From Xanthostigma xanthostigma (lineage: Eukaryota > Arthropoda > Insecta > Raphidioptera > Raphidiidae): a stretch of 64,000 nucleotides of DNA. A program made the position numbers and the translations under genes. The notes under the pieces were generated by a model, which did no database searches, was not told where the DNA came from, and worked only from the letters and a program-made list of their open reading frames with translations. The stretch is from the NCBI GenBank assembly GCA_963575645.1, contig OY754468.1, positions 22,158,465 to 22,222,464 on the forward strand. Direction: 5' to 3'. Of the stretch, positions 32,281 through 44,039 are shown one piece after another (the first letter of the stretch is position 1; each line of letters opens with the position of its first letter).

Positions 32281-33129
32281 CGAGTAATAAAAAACGTTAG
32301 GACTTTCTTTCGTCTACTGGCTTTATAAATTGTCCAGCCCTGTATGCCATAACAGTGAGTCGAACGTCTGCAGCGGTGAGATAGCGCCGATGTATATTAT
32401 CATCGCCTCGTATCGCCATCGCGCGACGGCGCCCATCCACAGCGCCCACCGATGCGGTGCGGCGATGCCTGCCTGACGCCTGGCAGCTGCGATGGGTGTC
32501 AGGGAGACACGGTGGGCGGATGTTGTGTGAAGAGGATAAACCCAACACCTACTTGATACTGTGCACTTCTGTCCTCCGATACGCTTCTCTGATCAATGAT
32601 CACATCACATATAGAGTGCGTGTACACCATATCACGGTCAGTCTTCGCGAACATTGAAATGTGTTCGATTTTTAGTTTGTTTTGTCGATTCCAGTCTGAC
32701 GCTGATTTTTAATCGGCCGGCTATTTAGCGCCAACAAGCGGTCTTGTAAATTTTTAAATAGTTTAGTCTGGTCTGAATAATTACGAGTCTTTGCCATAAT
32801 GACCCAAAAAAATATTCAGTCAATTGTTGTTTCTTGAAAACATGAAAAAATCATTATTTTATTATCCAATTTCATAGTGTAAAAAATTGGCATACAAAAG
32901 TTAATACTTTTTTAGTTCATTGTTCAAAAGTAAGGTATTTTTTCTGTTTGCGTGTTTTTTAAGGCTACCAACAACCAATATGATTTGATACTAACTCAAT
33001 TTCATTGTCTCCTCAGGAGAAGCATTGGAATTCATTTTTTTTTGGGAAATCGCGTTCCCGCATTGAGCCGAGCTCATACCGGTTGGTTTGTGTATGTCAA
33101 CAATATATCTATTAATTAACTATATGAAT
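32281..33129. other. Spacer with GC-rich island at 32310-32560
   Basis: The island contains CGCGCGACGGCGCCCATCC and CAGCTGCGATGGGTGTCAGG. Frames 32297-32548 minus and 32457-32657 plus cross it on opposite strands without known similarity. Confidence 0.35.
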
Positions 33130-33502
33130 CATTGCCTATCTACTCAATGTGCGGTGAGTGAACGCAACAAAGCGTATCGTTAAATATATCTGCGTCTCTT
33201 TCTTCGATGTAACTTCCTGATTTCTCCGATGATAGGATTGGTTGATGTACTTGCATTCAATCTGAATAAAGTATCTCTGTTTCAAAAACTTTGTCTTTTT
33301 CTATGACGTTAACATGGGCGTACCCAGCTTTTGGCCCAAGAGGAGGCAAATTATAAATTTCTTAAGCCGGGTCCCCCGTGCTTGTTTTGCCCTCCGGGAT
33401 ACGCCAGTGCTTACGGCGTCAAAAAAGGCAGAAGTTTATATATTTGCACCCCTGATTGCGATTTTATTCCTATATGTTCAATATAGAATAAAACTATATG
33501 AT
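33130..33502 (+). repeat. Dispersed repeat G, copy 2, interrupted
   Basis: Matches 9500-9737 on both sides of an insertion at about 33311-33411. The insertion starts ACATGGGCGTACCCAG and ends GGGATACGCCAGTG, an imperfect hAT-like end pair; its target duplication is not clear. Confidence 0.55.
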
Positions 33503-34309
33503 GCCAACTGACTGATTCCTTAATACACATATAGACGCTGATGACGTCAGCTGTCGAGCGTCTATAGTCTTTAATCTATCTCTATCAAGTTCATATTTTC
33601 TACGTGTTATTTTTTAATAATAGGTAATTTAAAATCTTAGCAGTTCTAGGATAGGAACTTGGGCAACGCTATGTAAACAACGATTTCTCAAGTCTTCGTA
33701 TTCACACGTCCAGTGTATTCAGGAAGAGGTTATCTTTTACCCTGAATAAACTGACTCGTAAATTCTCTGATAATAAAACCTATACACCGACTTACTGAAA
33801 ATATTACTGGTAGCAGAAAATAGGTAACGATAACGTAAATAGATTAAAATAGGTATTTATTTCACCCTCAAAATTTTACGGTAAGTGTTTCATTTTAATT
33901 ATTTTAGGTGAGTATGAATATAACGGGTTCACAACTTTTTACGACAGTTGAATAGAGATGTTGAGGGTTTTATTACCCAAAAAGACAGTCTTCTTATGAT
34001 TGCGCAGTTGTTAAAAGTCAACGTCAGTTTTTCTAGATGATGTAAAAAAAGTTTCCAAAGTTTCCAAATCGTTTTATTGTGGTAAACTTTAACATTTTGC
34101 TTTAAATATTACAAGTAAACAGTCTCACCTTATAAGTTTTTCTTAATTTAAAGCAATGTTGATACCGTGATCAGAACGTTCTGATCAAATCTGACGTTTG
34201 AAGACAGTAGTTTTCATGCCGAAAAATCATGTTTTATTTATCTAGAACATTATGAAACAAAAACGGTTTTTGTTTACCTGTTGTACCTTGTAATTGCACG
34301 TTCAATATA
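33503..34309. other. Unique-looking spacer
   Basis: No repeat partner recognised. It contains the ratchet-like site described separately at 33885-33913. Confidence 0.4.
33885..33913 (+). promoter_or_regulatory. Candidate recursive splice site (weaker)
   Basis: A T-rich tract (TTTCATTTTAATTATTTTAG) is directly followed by GTGAGT at 33908-33913, so acceptor and donor consensus touch. The tract has several A residues, so it is less convincing than 43021. No expression evidence can be seen here. Confidence 0.35.
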
Positions 34310-34663
34310 TCTAATATATAAAATTCTCGTGTCACAGTTTTCGTTGCCAAACTCCTCCGAAACGGCTTGACGGATTTTGATGAAATTTTTTGTGCTTATC
34401 CGGTATCTATGAGAATCGGCCAACATCTATTTTTCATCCCCCTAAATGTTAGGGGTAGTCCACCCTTAAATTTTTTTTCTTCCTTTGATTATAATTATTA
34501 TTAAAGACACGAATTTTTTTTTAAATTCGTATCCATGGTTTTAAAATATAAACAGCCTTATGTATGATTTGAAAAAATTCTGTCAAAAATTAAAAAAACA
34601 TTGATTTATAATAAACCATTGTGCGAGTCATTAGGATCAGTTTTTCTGACAATTATATTGACA

Positions 34664-34710
<47 letters not shown>

Positions 34711-34976
34711 TAATTATATATTGTCAATATAATTGTTAGAAAAATTGGTCGATAATTTATTTATTGAAGAGTACTAATCAGACGTTAATCAAAGATTCAA
34801 ATATCCCCATTCGTTCTTTTGCACCGGGCACGACGGCGCAGCCGGAGTGCTCGACATACACACATATACGTCCATGTATATTTTAAAATAAATAAAATAG
34901 ATAGATAGATGTTCCAATTATATAGATATATATATATTATACTGTTAGGCGGTACGAAGTTCGCCGGGTCCGCTAG
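34310..34976 (+). mobile_element. Helitron, 667 bp, second family
   Basis: Starts TCTAATATATAAAATTCTCG after an A and ends TCGCCGGGTCCGCTAG before a T, i.e. an A|T target with TC...CTAG ends. Early sequence TCCGAAACGGCTTGACGGAT is one I associate with dispersed insect elements. The interior has an (AT)n hairpin at 34639-34743. Confidence 0.85.
34639..34743. repeat. Hairpin with (AT)n loop
   Basis: About 24-bp arms (CTGACAATTATATTGACAA and its complement, one mismatch) enclose a long AT dinucleotide run. This could extrude as a cruciform and is likely length-variable. Confidence 0.8.
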
Positions 34977-34977
34977 T

Positions 34978-36284
34978 ATATATATAAAACGGCTCTCTTG
35001 TTGGTTTTTTGTTATTTTGTATAGGTACACATAGATTGGAAAATATGTCTCTACAATTTTTGTTTTTTCTGTTTTTTTATTTGTGTCTACATCACTCAAC
35101 GGCAGATCAGATTTTGATTACAGGTACCTAGCCTTTAAACATAGGCTGATTTTTATTCAGCCACGATCGTGTTAAGATAAAGTTATAAGGTTAATTATTC
35201 CTGATATGTAGCAGCATTGATTGAACTAATGTACTTCAATCGTTGACTTCTAGATGATAGGGATGAATCGTTCATCAAAGCTGCTATTTAATTCTTCGTT
35301 ACGCTAGCTTTTTTACATTATCTAAAACATACTGATATAATTATATTTTAATCAATAATAAAATAATTGTATTTGTCAAAATTGGTAAAAGATATAGAAT
35401 ATTACAATATTTTTGTTTATAGTATAAAACAAGTCTATATTAATAAATAATGTGAAATATTTTAGAATGTTTTATAACAACCCAAATCTTTATTACGTAA
35501 TACCTACCTACTTGAGATGGTAAAACAACTGATTGGAAACATATATCATCCATATATAATATATTATGTATAACATTATCAATACATTTAAATTATTGAG
35601 CTATTTTTGTTAATCTCCAATAATAAATATAAATTTTATCGGTTCTTCATATTATAATATATAGGTACCTCCAATAAGGTATATCATATGGCATGTATTA
35701 AAAAGCAAAATCTTTGATGTTATTTCGTTATCTTAAAATCCTTTCTCGAGAGTCGAAATGGACAGAAACACACCACCGCACGCGATATCTGTTCCATACA
35801 ATACTAAACATTGATTCTCAGAAGCACATCGGTACTCAAACAGTGGCTTGTGTACCTTCCTGTTTATATACATAACTCCAAGCGTCCACTTGATATAACG
35901 ACAAACTCCTTAGAACGTCGAAATTACTTATCTCTAGTTGGTTTACCTTGTTGCTCATTCAATGATACAACCACTCTAATTAACGACAACAGTACATCAT
36001 CATTAAACAATAAACAGTACTTGTTTGTTATTTTGTTGCTTTGTTGTCGGCATCATGCGTACCGAAGATTCTAAGAAATTCGTTCTTTTGTTTGCTGGGA
36101 TTATCTTTGATGTGTTTAGCTCAGCTGCCTATCGATAAGTTATCATATTCTTAGTTGCCCACGAACTTGCAAATTCTGAACATGGCGAGTAAAAGAAAAT
36201 CTTTGTGTATTGACGAAACATTTTATATAATATGAGTAAATGCATATTATAGTAAAAAAATATTAAGGGATTATTTCTTCTCTC
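34978..36284. other. AT-rich spacer
   Basis: No gene or repeat recognised; the frame at 35811-36074 has no known relative. Confidence 0.4.
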
Positions 36285-36365
36285 TGTTTAACGACAACTC
36301 TCAATAACGCCACAAAGTGCACAGTCCCTTCAAGAGTGTTGCTATATAGAGTTTGCACTGTATCT
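36285..36365 (-). mobile_element. pogo/Tigger-like terminal fragment
   Basis: On the minus strand: ATACAGTGCAAACTCTATAT then AGCAACACTC, resembling the ACAGT...CTCTATATA ends of pogo-group elements. Only one end is recognisable. Confidence 0.45.
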
Positions 36366-36814
36366 CATTAATGCTGACATGTAAAACATGCACGCAATAC
36401 ATTCGTTAAAAACATCGGCAATAAATGTTCAAAATATGCGAATCTTCGATAAACTGAGATATATTATATTACAATTTACAACCTTATGTATAAGTTTCGA
36501 GCGTCTATAATTTATTATATCTATCGGTGTGACGTTTTGAAAAATAAAACGCATCGTGCTTTCAATATACATTCGTCATTCTTTTTTTCGGCTCAAGTTG
36601 TCACAAGTTATAGCGTGCTATTTAAATCAGCGTTGAGCTGCATTTTCCGTCAGCACATTAGTACAAATAAGCATCCATCACTGTCATATTATGTTAAAAG
36701 TGGTCACTGAATCTATCTTATTTGCAGTCAACACTTTTGACGGCTTTGACTCGGCGGTACGTATGTCGTACATACAACATACATGATACACGGCTTATGA
36801 CAGTAGTGACTAGT
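36366..36814. other. Spacer
   Basis: Nothing recognised. Confidence 0.4.
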
Positions 36815-36822
36815 GTTACAGT

Positions 36823-37220
36823 CTGTGCCGCCCTGGGGTACCGTGAAAAATGCCGGCCCATTACCTAAACCCTACATAAAATGGGTAACGGTTCGGTATA
36901 CAATTTTCATGTAAATAAAATGATTCATTTATAGTCAAAAATCTTTTTATTAAAAATGAGATAATTAGACAAGAAAACATTCTTTCGTATTAAAAATCAT
37001 AAATTGACAAACAAAACTATTGCTCATTAATTGCGAGATATTTTTCAGAGGAAAACGCGTCTGACTGAAAAAAATGTATTTATGAATGTTTTCAACACGG
37101 TCACACTTTTCGGAAAATTTTTTGTGACGCGAAAAAAATGTTTTTTCCCACGTACCAAATTTTGCCGCCTCTGGAAATTTGCCGCTCTGGGCACTAGCCA
37201 CTAGTGTAAATCCAACACTG
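36823..37220. mobile_element. Non-autonomous hAT element
   Basis: Perfect 8-bp duplication GTTACAGT at 36815-36822 and 37221-37228. The right end, read inward, is CAGTGTTGGATTTACACTAG, a typical hAT end; the left end CTGTGCCGCCCTGGG is less conserved. GGCAAATTTCC / CAAATTTTGCC motifs occur inside. The 78-aa minus frame lies within it. Confidence 0.8.
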
Positions 37221-37228
37221 GTTACAGT

Positions 37229-37926
37229 GTATATTGTAGCTTGTTATCAACAGTGTTTGAAAAAAGTTAATAATCAAAACATCATAACTAGCCTGTGTTA
37301 GTAGGTACCTCCGACTAACTCTGCGTAACACCCATTTAATAATAATTATGGAGCAGCGATTGTTTTGACATAAAACTTGACGGCCACTGGCACCTTGTTG
37401 TTCTGTTGTTGTAATCAGTTCAAGTTAAAATGTTCTACATGCAGCATCGTGATTCATATCGTGTATCAGCTCTCCAGAGCGCAGGTTTTAAGTGGATAAA
37501 AATACCAATTTCCTATCAAACTATATAAATTCAAGTCATCATTATCGCGGCCCGGTATTTATAGACCATTAGTGGCGCTCACGCTGCTCTGCTCCGATCC
37601 ATTGCCTACTGCGATTCGGAATAACGGATGGATCATTCAACTGAATCAACGACATATTGTTATTGTTAGTGCTGTAGTATTTGATACTTAACGTCATTCG
37701 ATTATCTTCCTTGTGCGTTCATTGTGTCATATTCATTTACACTCTTTCCAAACCAAAATCGGTGTTCTCGTATAATTTTACTTTTATGATTACTGAAATT
37801 TTTTTACCGTCGAAATTATTTTTAAGCATTTTACTAATTGGAGATCTATTATCGGTTGATACCGAAAGTTATTGAATTTTGTTCAGAAATTGCTCTATTA
37901 CGCGAATAGTACTACAGACTATATAG
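37229..37926. other. Spacer
   Basis: Nothing recognised; the frame at 37681-37875 is chance. Confidence 0.4.
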
Positions 37927-38266
37927 TTAGGGAGCTGACGTGCAAAAAAACCATATAGCCGGAATCTGAACCCATTTTAAAATATAGGGATAAAAAATGT
38001 CAAAGATGGTAAAAAATGGATACAATTAAAAAAATGTCTGTCGCTTCGTTTTTAGGTTCTGTTAGAGCCAAATGACTGGTAAATATCAGCGGCAGAAATT
38101 TTTTACCAATTGCACCCTCCACATGCCACTCCTAAGAAAATGGATTCTGCCTATATGTCATAAATATAAAATAAGAAAAACTGCTCTACATTACTTAAAG
38201 AGCTTATTATATACCCGGCGACAGAAAGTTGGGACGACATGGTTTTTTTAGGCGTCAACTCCCTAA
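37927..38266. mobile_element. TIR element of 340 bp
   Basis: TTAGGGAGCTGACGTGCAAA and TTTAGGCGTCAACTCCCTAA are inverted ends extending about 33 bp, including AAAAAAACCAT. The flanking duplication cannot be fixed; superfamily unknown. Confidence 0.7.
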
Positions 38267-38298
38267 CTAATAGTTCTGTAATTCAACGCCCGCCATTA

Positions 38299-38639
38299 AG
38301 GTCGCTGTTTTTTTCCGTTGGAAACATTGCTGGGACTTGTGCTGGCTGGCACGTTGGCTTCGAAGATGAAAATGACGTCACTGCGTTTCGCGTACGTGCT
38401 CACAAGATGAATAAATAAATAAAAACCGAGGGTATTTTTCTCACTTGATTCTCTGCATGTTCTGAAGAACCTATCAGGAATCAGTATTTTGGAACGTGGG
38501 CGACATGAGCAAACGCCCTCAAACATGTGTTCTGTTCAGAGACAGTAAACGTTCACTTTTGTTAACATTTCAAATCTCGGCGCGCCCACCAAACTCATCT
38601 ATAAAGCCAGCATCAAAACAAGCATCGTGTGAAGCGAAC
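38299..38639. mobile_element. PIF/Harbinger-like element, family H copy 2
   Basis: Starts AGGTCGCTG after TTA and ends CGTGTGAAGCG; the interior keeps AATGACGTCACTGCG and GTGGGCGACATGAGCAAACG, as in copies 4 and 5. The ends are more degraded than in the other copies. Confidence 0.65.
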
Positions 38640-39451
38640 ATATAAAAACCATAACAAGACCCAGCGCCGCAGCCCACAGCACGCTAGAAAGCTAGTAGCC
38701 AAACCTAGAAGGGAATTTAGTGGCAAAACTACACTGCTTCTTGAAAATGTAAGAAGTCAATCATACACTTATACTCCACAATGTAAATATCATAAGATGC
38801 ATAGATTTTTATGTGTGTGACGGGTATCGTTGCATTGTTTCATTGCTTGGTCTGCTCCATTAAGCGACTTGTACTACAATGATGAGTCATTTCGTGAATT
38901 TTGATCACAGCCTATAGCTCAGTGATTCAACGCTCATCATTATTTATGCCGTTGTGGCGTGATTGAGTAACAATATACAAACAGTTTAATATTAACCAGT
39001 AGTTATAAAGTTTATAGTACTGAACATTTTGTGCCAGCCTCTGTATATAAAGCGCTGCAATTGGACGGTGTGCGGCGGTACAAATTGAAGCGTCTGGTCC
39101 GTGCTTATTTTATTTATTATCGCATCACGCATTACTAATTACCTTTTAGTTTTAAGTTTTCATCTGTATGTATAAATGTTGTATGTATATGCATGTAATT
39201 GTTCTTACTTGTGCATAAATGTATAATTGTGCACGTGAGGCAAAGCCCACTTATGTCGACTATTAAATCGAATTTGAGAATTGCCGAGCGAATAGCAGCG
39301 CCCTTCGCCATTGTTCATATGGCGGTTCCATGGCTTCTCTATTATAAGTCTACAGTTAAAACGCATCAATAGTCCATATGAAAATAATCATTAGTAAGCA
39401 CTGGCTTGATTAATTTCATATGTTAACATGACTTACTATAGTCTAAGATCC
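38640..39451. other. Spacer
   Basis: Nothing recognised. Confidence 0.4.
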
Positions 39452-40112
39452 GGTATTAGAAATATATACCCTCATCTGTTATTTGATGATGACAAAGATT
39501 ATATGTCAGATAATATATATGTCGCCGGGATATTGTCAAATCCGTGATTTTGTAATTTCACTAGTGAAATTACAATATCACGATTGACAAATATTCGTGA
39601 TATTATAATTTCACTAAGTGAAATTATAATATCACGGGTTTGACAATATCCCGGCGACATATACATTGATAAATCGCACATGGGTTGTCTAGATAAGTCA
39701 CCTACCGATGCTGTAAAATTAACTTTTTTGGACCAACTTCCCCGAGTTGTTAATCATAAAAATTTAGCCTAATATGAGAGAATATATTACAAATAAAGTG
39801 CTAACAATACAAATAAACTCAAAGTACACTGAACACAACTATTTACAAGGTATGTTTATGTGGATGATCTATATTTATGTATAGAATCAATAGCATATTT
39901 CAATTCCTTTTGTTATATTCTCTGATTTTTATGATTAACAAATCGGGGTAAGTTGATCCAAAAAAGTTAATTAGAATATGTTTAATTTAACAGCATCGGT
40001 ACGCGATTTAGCTACGCAACCCATGTGCCATTTATCAATATATATTGTATATATTATCTAACATATAATCTTTGTCATCATCAAACAGATGAGGGATTAT
40101 ATTTCTAATCTC
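39452..40112. mobile_element. Long foldback element with a nested hairpin element
   Basis: Left arm 39452-39763 and right arm 39925-40112 are inverted repeats once the nested element 39531-39658 is removed; shared words include TTTGATGATGACAAAGATTA and TGGCACATGGGTTGCG-like sequence. Confidence 0.8.
39531..39658. mobile_element. Nested 128-bp multi-palindrome element
   Basis: Perfect 20-bp terminal inverted repeats (GTCGCCGGGATATTGTCAAA) enclose two further palindromes, TTTCACTAGTGAAA and TTTCACTAAGTGAAA with flanks. The uninterrupted sequence is visible in the other arm of the host foldback. Confidence 0.85.
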
Positions 40113-40313
40113 GCACTATTACCTGTGTGTTTGTAAAATTATAATGAATTTATTATTCAAAATCTTGATTTCCGGGTTTTTGATATTTCTAGGTAGAGAT
40201 ACCAATGGAACACTGCCCACAAGCCCGACAACCAAAAATACTTGGAATAACTCCGGCCGTGAGAGCCTATACTAACTTGAATTTATTATTATTATTGTGT
40301 ACCTACACATCAA

Positions 40314-40569
40314 AAAATATTTTTAACAAAAAAATTGAACCGACTTCAAAATATGCACTAAAAAGTAAAAAATAGTTGCGTATTGAAATGTTTTGGAGTC
40401 GGTGTCAGCCAAAATGAAATCTATTCCGAGAACTAGAGACAGGTAAGATTTGAATTGCTACTTTCGAATTCCGATGAGACACCGACTCCAAAACATTTCA
40501 ATACGCAATTATTTTCTACTTTTAGTGCATATTTTGAAGTCGGTTCAATTCTTTTGTTAAAAATATTTT
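40314..40569. mobile_element. Long foldback element, family A copy 3
   Basis: Arms 40314-40406 and 40478-40569 are inverted; the inner edge is again GGAGTCGGTGTCAGCC. The spacer starts AAAATGAAATCTATTCCGAG, as in copy 1, so copies 1 and 3 are closer to each other than to copy 2. Confidence 0.85.
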
Positions 40570-40585
40570 ATTTTTCTCTTTTTAG

Positions 40586-40848
40586 TGTTAGATAAAGTAT
40601 TGCAATGGGTAGGCCAAGTATGCGTGCCTTTGAAATTTGAGAGTTTCCCTGGATTTCTCCGGATTCCACCATCAGATCCTGACTTGGTTCCGATGGCACT
40701 ACCTCGGAAGTGCACTCTTTCGAATAAAAAAAAATTTTGAAAATCGGTCCATAACTGACGGAGAAACGGAGAAATCGGTGAACATACATAAAAAAAAAAT
40801 ATACAGTCGAACATAGAACCTCCTCCTTTTTTGAAGTCGGTTAAAAAA
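40586..40848 (-). repeat. CCGACTTC/GGAGGAGG repeat, copy 3
   Basis: The minus strand reads AACCGACTTC, AAGGAGGAGGTTCTATGTTC, then the CATCGGAACCAAGTCAGGAT block and GGCACGCATACTTGGCCTAC, and joins the foldback at TAACACTAAAAAGAG. This shows the full join that copy 2 has lost to a Helitron. Confidence 0.75.
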
Positions 40849-40904
40849 CTGGGCGCACTGTATAATTATTACAACCCTATGTGTGCAGAAAAATTTATAT
40901 GAAG

Positions 40905-41250
40905 TTATAGAAAGGATTGCAAATGTTTTTTGGCATACGCGGTTTTGTTTTTTGGTCGTAAATAGCATGTATGTCCACCACAAATGACACGTAGTAACCG
41001 TTTGTTGAATTGCAACACCATTGAACTGTCTTCACGTGACATTAAACACGTCTCTTGTGTAGAAACTTTTTTTAGAGCAAAAAAGATCTTACATAAATTG
41101 AATATAAAATGGCCTTTGTGGTAGTTTGTTGATGTAATTACACGTAAAAAATCTTTCTTGCATATCGACATTGATGGAAACGGCGCATCATCCGTAATAC
41201 CATTGATGTTTAAACGTTTCCTTCGAGAAATAATGTTGTGGTGATAAAAA
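40905..41250 (-). other. Unrecognised open stretch
   Basis: The longest frame in the window (156 codons, 40905-41375 minus) owes its 5' part to the double-hairpin element starting at 41251. The remaining about 115 codons outside the repeat have no stop and end with TCYLRPKNKTAYAKKHLQSFL-like sequence. I do not recognise a domain; it may be chance or a remnant of an old gene. Confidence 0.2.
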
Positions 41251-41650
41251 AATAGTATATTACAGAGATTTTTGCACTGCGCGTCATGATGCCCGAGGCT
41301 CGCTTCGGGTATCATGACGTGTAGTTCTAGATACTCAAACATTCTGCCCGTGTGGTGTATACTATTTTTCTTCATACCTCGGTCAAAGTACGCTTATTAA
41401 TTACGTTAATTAATTAATTACTTATTAATTACATAAAACACAGATAAATTCCAAGCAAGCAGCTTTGAGTTTATATATAAAAACGCGACTATTGGTTGGC
41501 GGAAGTCTCATGGGGCGGTGTGCATGATAACTATTTTTCTTTGTAGCCGGTCGAAAGTACGTACTTCCGGCATAAATGCATAAATGTTAGACTTTTTGCA
41601 TTAAAATTTATGTCGAAAGTACGTACTTTTGACCAAGGTATTAAGAAAAA
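41251..41650 (+). mobile_element. Double-hairpin element, family D copy A
   Basis: First hairpin: TATATTACAGAG...GTGTGGTGTATACTATTTTT with a GC-rich apex (GTCATGATGCCCGAGG mirrored). Second hairpin: TTCATACCTCGGTC...GACCAAGGTATTAAG. Inside the second lies a short segment flanked by GTCGAAAGTACGTACTT on both sides in inverted sense. Relatives: 44871, 50781 and 54957. Confidence 0.8.
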
Positions 41651-42999
41651 AAACTTCTCTTGAGTAAAAATCTTAAGAATCTTTATAGTAAAAATACAAG
41701 AAAATACTCGTAAATTTTTTTTCCAAGTGTGAACCTTGGCTTCATCTTTACAGTTAATTTTGACTTATAAAAATGTATGAATATGTTGTAAGTATTAGTT
41801 ACTACTGTTTAGACTTTAGAGCATTATGATAATAATTTTTTCTTTCACTTCCGGTGGTTTTAACGAATATTTGTAAGAAGGAGCTGTTCAGTTTTCTATC
41901 AACGGTTTTTATGATTAGGTAGTTCTTTTTTACTGCAACTTTTTTGCAAGTCGAATGCTACTGAATAATTTTTTTATTAACTACGATTAGTAATTATTGT
42001 AATGGAGCACTTGTCGATTGAAGATATTTACATAATTCCGTTTTTTGTAAAGATCATCTGGCATTTGATGAGGTTTAGATATATATGTTGTAATAACACA
42101 TATGTTTTGTGAATCATAATGCTTAACTTTTGCTATAGTATTCATGCAGTCTTTATCATCTGAAAGATCACATAAGTCCAATGAAGGACTCCGTAAATGG
42201 ATGTGTTGTATGGCGGCCTACAAATAAAATGTATTAGAGAAAAAACTTACATTACTGTTTATATATCAGCACACATATTATATACAAGTGACCGTTATAT
42301 TAATTACCTATTCTGATAAATGAAATATTATTTTAACTATTTTTACTTTGTTAAAAATTTATTGTTTTAAAAAAAATCTTAAAAAGCGCACTAAAAAGTG
42401 TAAAATAATTGGAAGCGTGGGGCACTCACTTTACCTACATTCTATTTATTTCTACGGAGAAGGAAATGTTATTTTTACTCATCAGTGTGTTAATAAAACA
42501 TATTTTTAGATTTTTTTGAAACTATATTCAAATTTATAGTCATGTTTTAGATTTTAAACAACTGGAGACCCGTTGCCCCACCATCAACATCGTCGCTCCC
42601 ACCACTTGTTTTTTATTTCTATTTTTTGACTTTTAGTATTTAAATATTATTACAGTTAAAATAACAATATATTATTGTCATCAAAACTACATATGACTGC
42701 AAAGTTTCATGTCAATCGAACATTTGGAAGGGTGTGAAAAACGAGTTACAAGATTTTTTTACATGCGACATAAAGGTCAAACTAAAAGACGATACGTTTT
42801 CGTAATTTTTTTCGGATATGTAGTTATTTCTGTTATGAAGTCGAATTCAAAAGAAACTTTACTGTAGGTAATAGTACAGTTACGTACCCAAAACTATACC
42901 AAGATAGTTTTGTTTATATATTTGTATTAAAATAATACTGCAACTCGATACATCAAACTGACAATTTGTTTACGCACTTGAATAAATATCAAATTAACG
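41651..42999. other. AT-rich spacer
   Basis: No gene recognised. AAAAAGCGCACTAAAAAGTG near 42380 resembles words of the foldback families, but no arms are present. Confidence 0.4.
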
Positions 43000-43026
43000 T
43001 TGTTTTTCTTTTTGTTTTAGGTAAGT
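43000..43026 (+). promoter_or_regulatory. Candidate recursive splice (ratchet) site
   Basis: A strong pyrimidine tract (TTGTTTTTCTTTTTGTTTTAG) ends in AG at 43019-43020 and is followed at once by GTAAGT (43021-43026), the ideal donor. A TTAAC branch-point-like word lies about 25-30 nt upstream. Acceptor and donor with no exon between them is the known layout of ratchet points in long insect introns. The surrounding sequence is not an obvious transposon. Confidence 0.5.
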
Positions 43027-43323
43027 CATCGTTTGAAAATAAAAATTAAGTATGGTGCTGCAAAGGTAACCTTCATATTTTATTCGATTTCCGATAGATT
43101 CTTTTTCAATAACTTTTCTTATATTTTTGTAATAGTATATCAACTATTAGATGAGAAAATCTGCAGAAAAGGATTGAAATATACACGTCTTACACCCAAC
43201 CTTTTAACAGTTTCCTGTGAATATTTTTCATTAGTAAATGTACTGAACTATAATAATACTGGAACGCATTCTCCCGAACCCTTCTGGTGTATCGGGAGTG
43301 AGCCAACAAGGATATCTATATAA

Positions 43324-43636
43324 CAGGCCTGGGCAAATGGCGGCCCGCAGTAGACTTTTATCCGGCCCGCGAAGCATTTTAAAAATATAAGAGTGAAAAT
43401 AGTTTGTCAATATAATTTGGCGCATAAATTTTTTTTTAGAAAATTATTAAATAGCAAAAAAGACAATGAAAGGACCTTTTTTTTTTTGCTCTTCAAAATT
43501 TTCGTTGTCGAAATGAAAAGACTCTTCAAAATGTTTGTTGCGGAAATAAGGACTTTTTTTGTCTCCAAATTTTTGGCCCACGGTCATATTTTCATCAGCA
43601 ATGTGCCCCGGCGATCAAAATATTTGCCCGCCCCTG
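43324..43636. mobile_element. Non-autonomous hAT element
   Basis: TIRs CAGGCCTGGGCAAA and TTTGCCCGCCCCTG; perfect duplication CTATATAA (43316-43323 and 43637-43644). The frame 43393-43644 lies inside and is not a host gene. Confidence 0.9.
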
Positions 43637-43787
43637 CTATATAAGATATTTTACACTCTCTCTTTTTCTTTTACTCGTTATGTACATCAAAAATATTCTG
43701 CTCTAACACCGATTTGCATTGAATAGCAATTATACCCAAAAATCGAGATGTCTTTGTCGGATCACTGACTCTTACACGCAACCATTA

Positions 43788-44036
43788 AGGCTGCTGCACA
43801 CGAGGCTGGATTTTCTACTAGATTCCTTGCTAGATTTGACTACTAATTTTCTTAATGATTGATTCTTGCTCAGAGCAAGCAGAGGACTCAGCAAGAAACG
43901 TAGCCCCTGTTGTAATTTTAAAATCCATCTTGTGAGCTAACAAGCGAGCCGGCAGTGATGTCATTTCAAGTCTCATAGCCAGCCTGCCGGCCAGCAGAAG
44001 TGCAAACAGTGTTTCCAGCCTTATGTGCAGCGGCCT
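43788..44036. mobile_element. PIF/Harbinger-like element, family H copy 3
   Basis: Starts AGGCTGCTGCACACGAGGCT after TTA and ends CAGCCTTATGTGCAGCGGCC with a T, before CTA. The interior is in the opposite order to copies 4 and 5 (ATCCATCTTGTGAGC...TGATGTCATTTCAAG), so it is inverted relative to them. Confidence 0.8.
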
Positions 44037-44039
44037 CTA

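Noticed and set aside
40557..40983. Several overlapping minus frames of 70-95 codons
   Set aside because: They translate the GGAGGAGG dispersed repeat, and the same peptides appear at 7518-7819.
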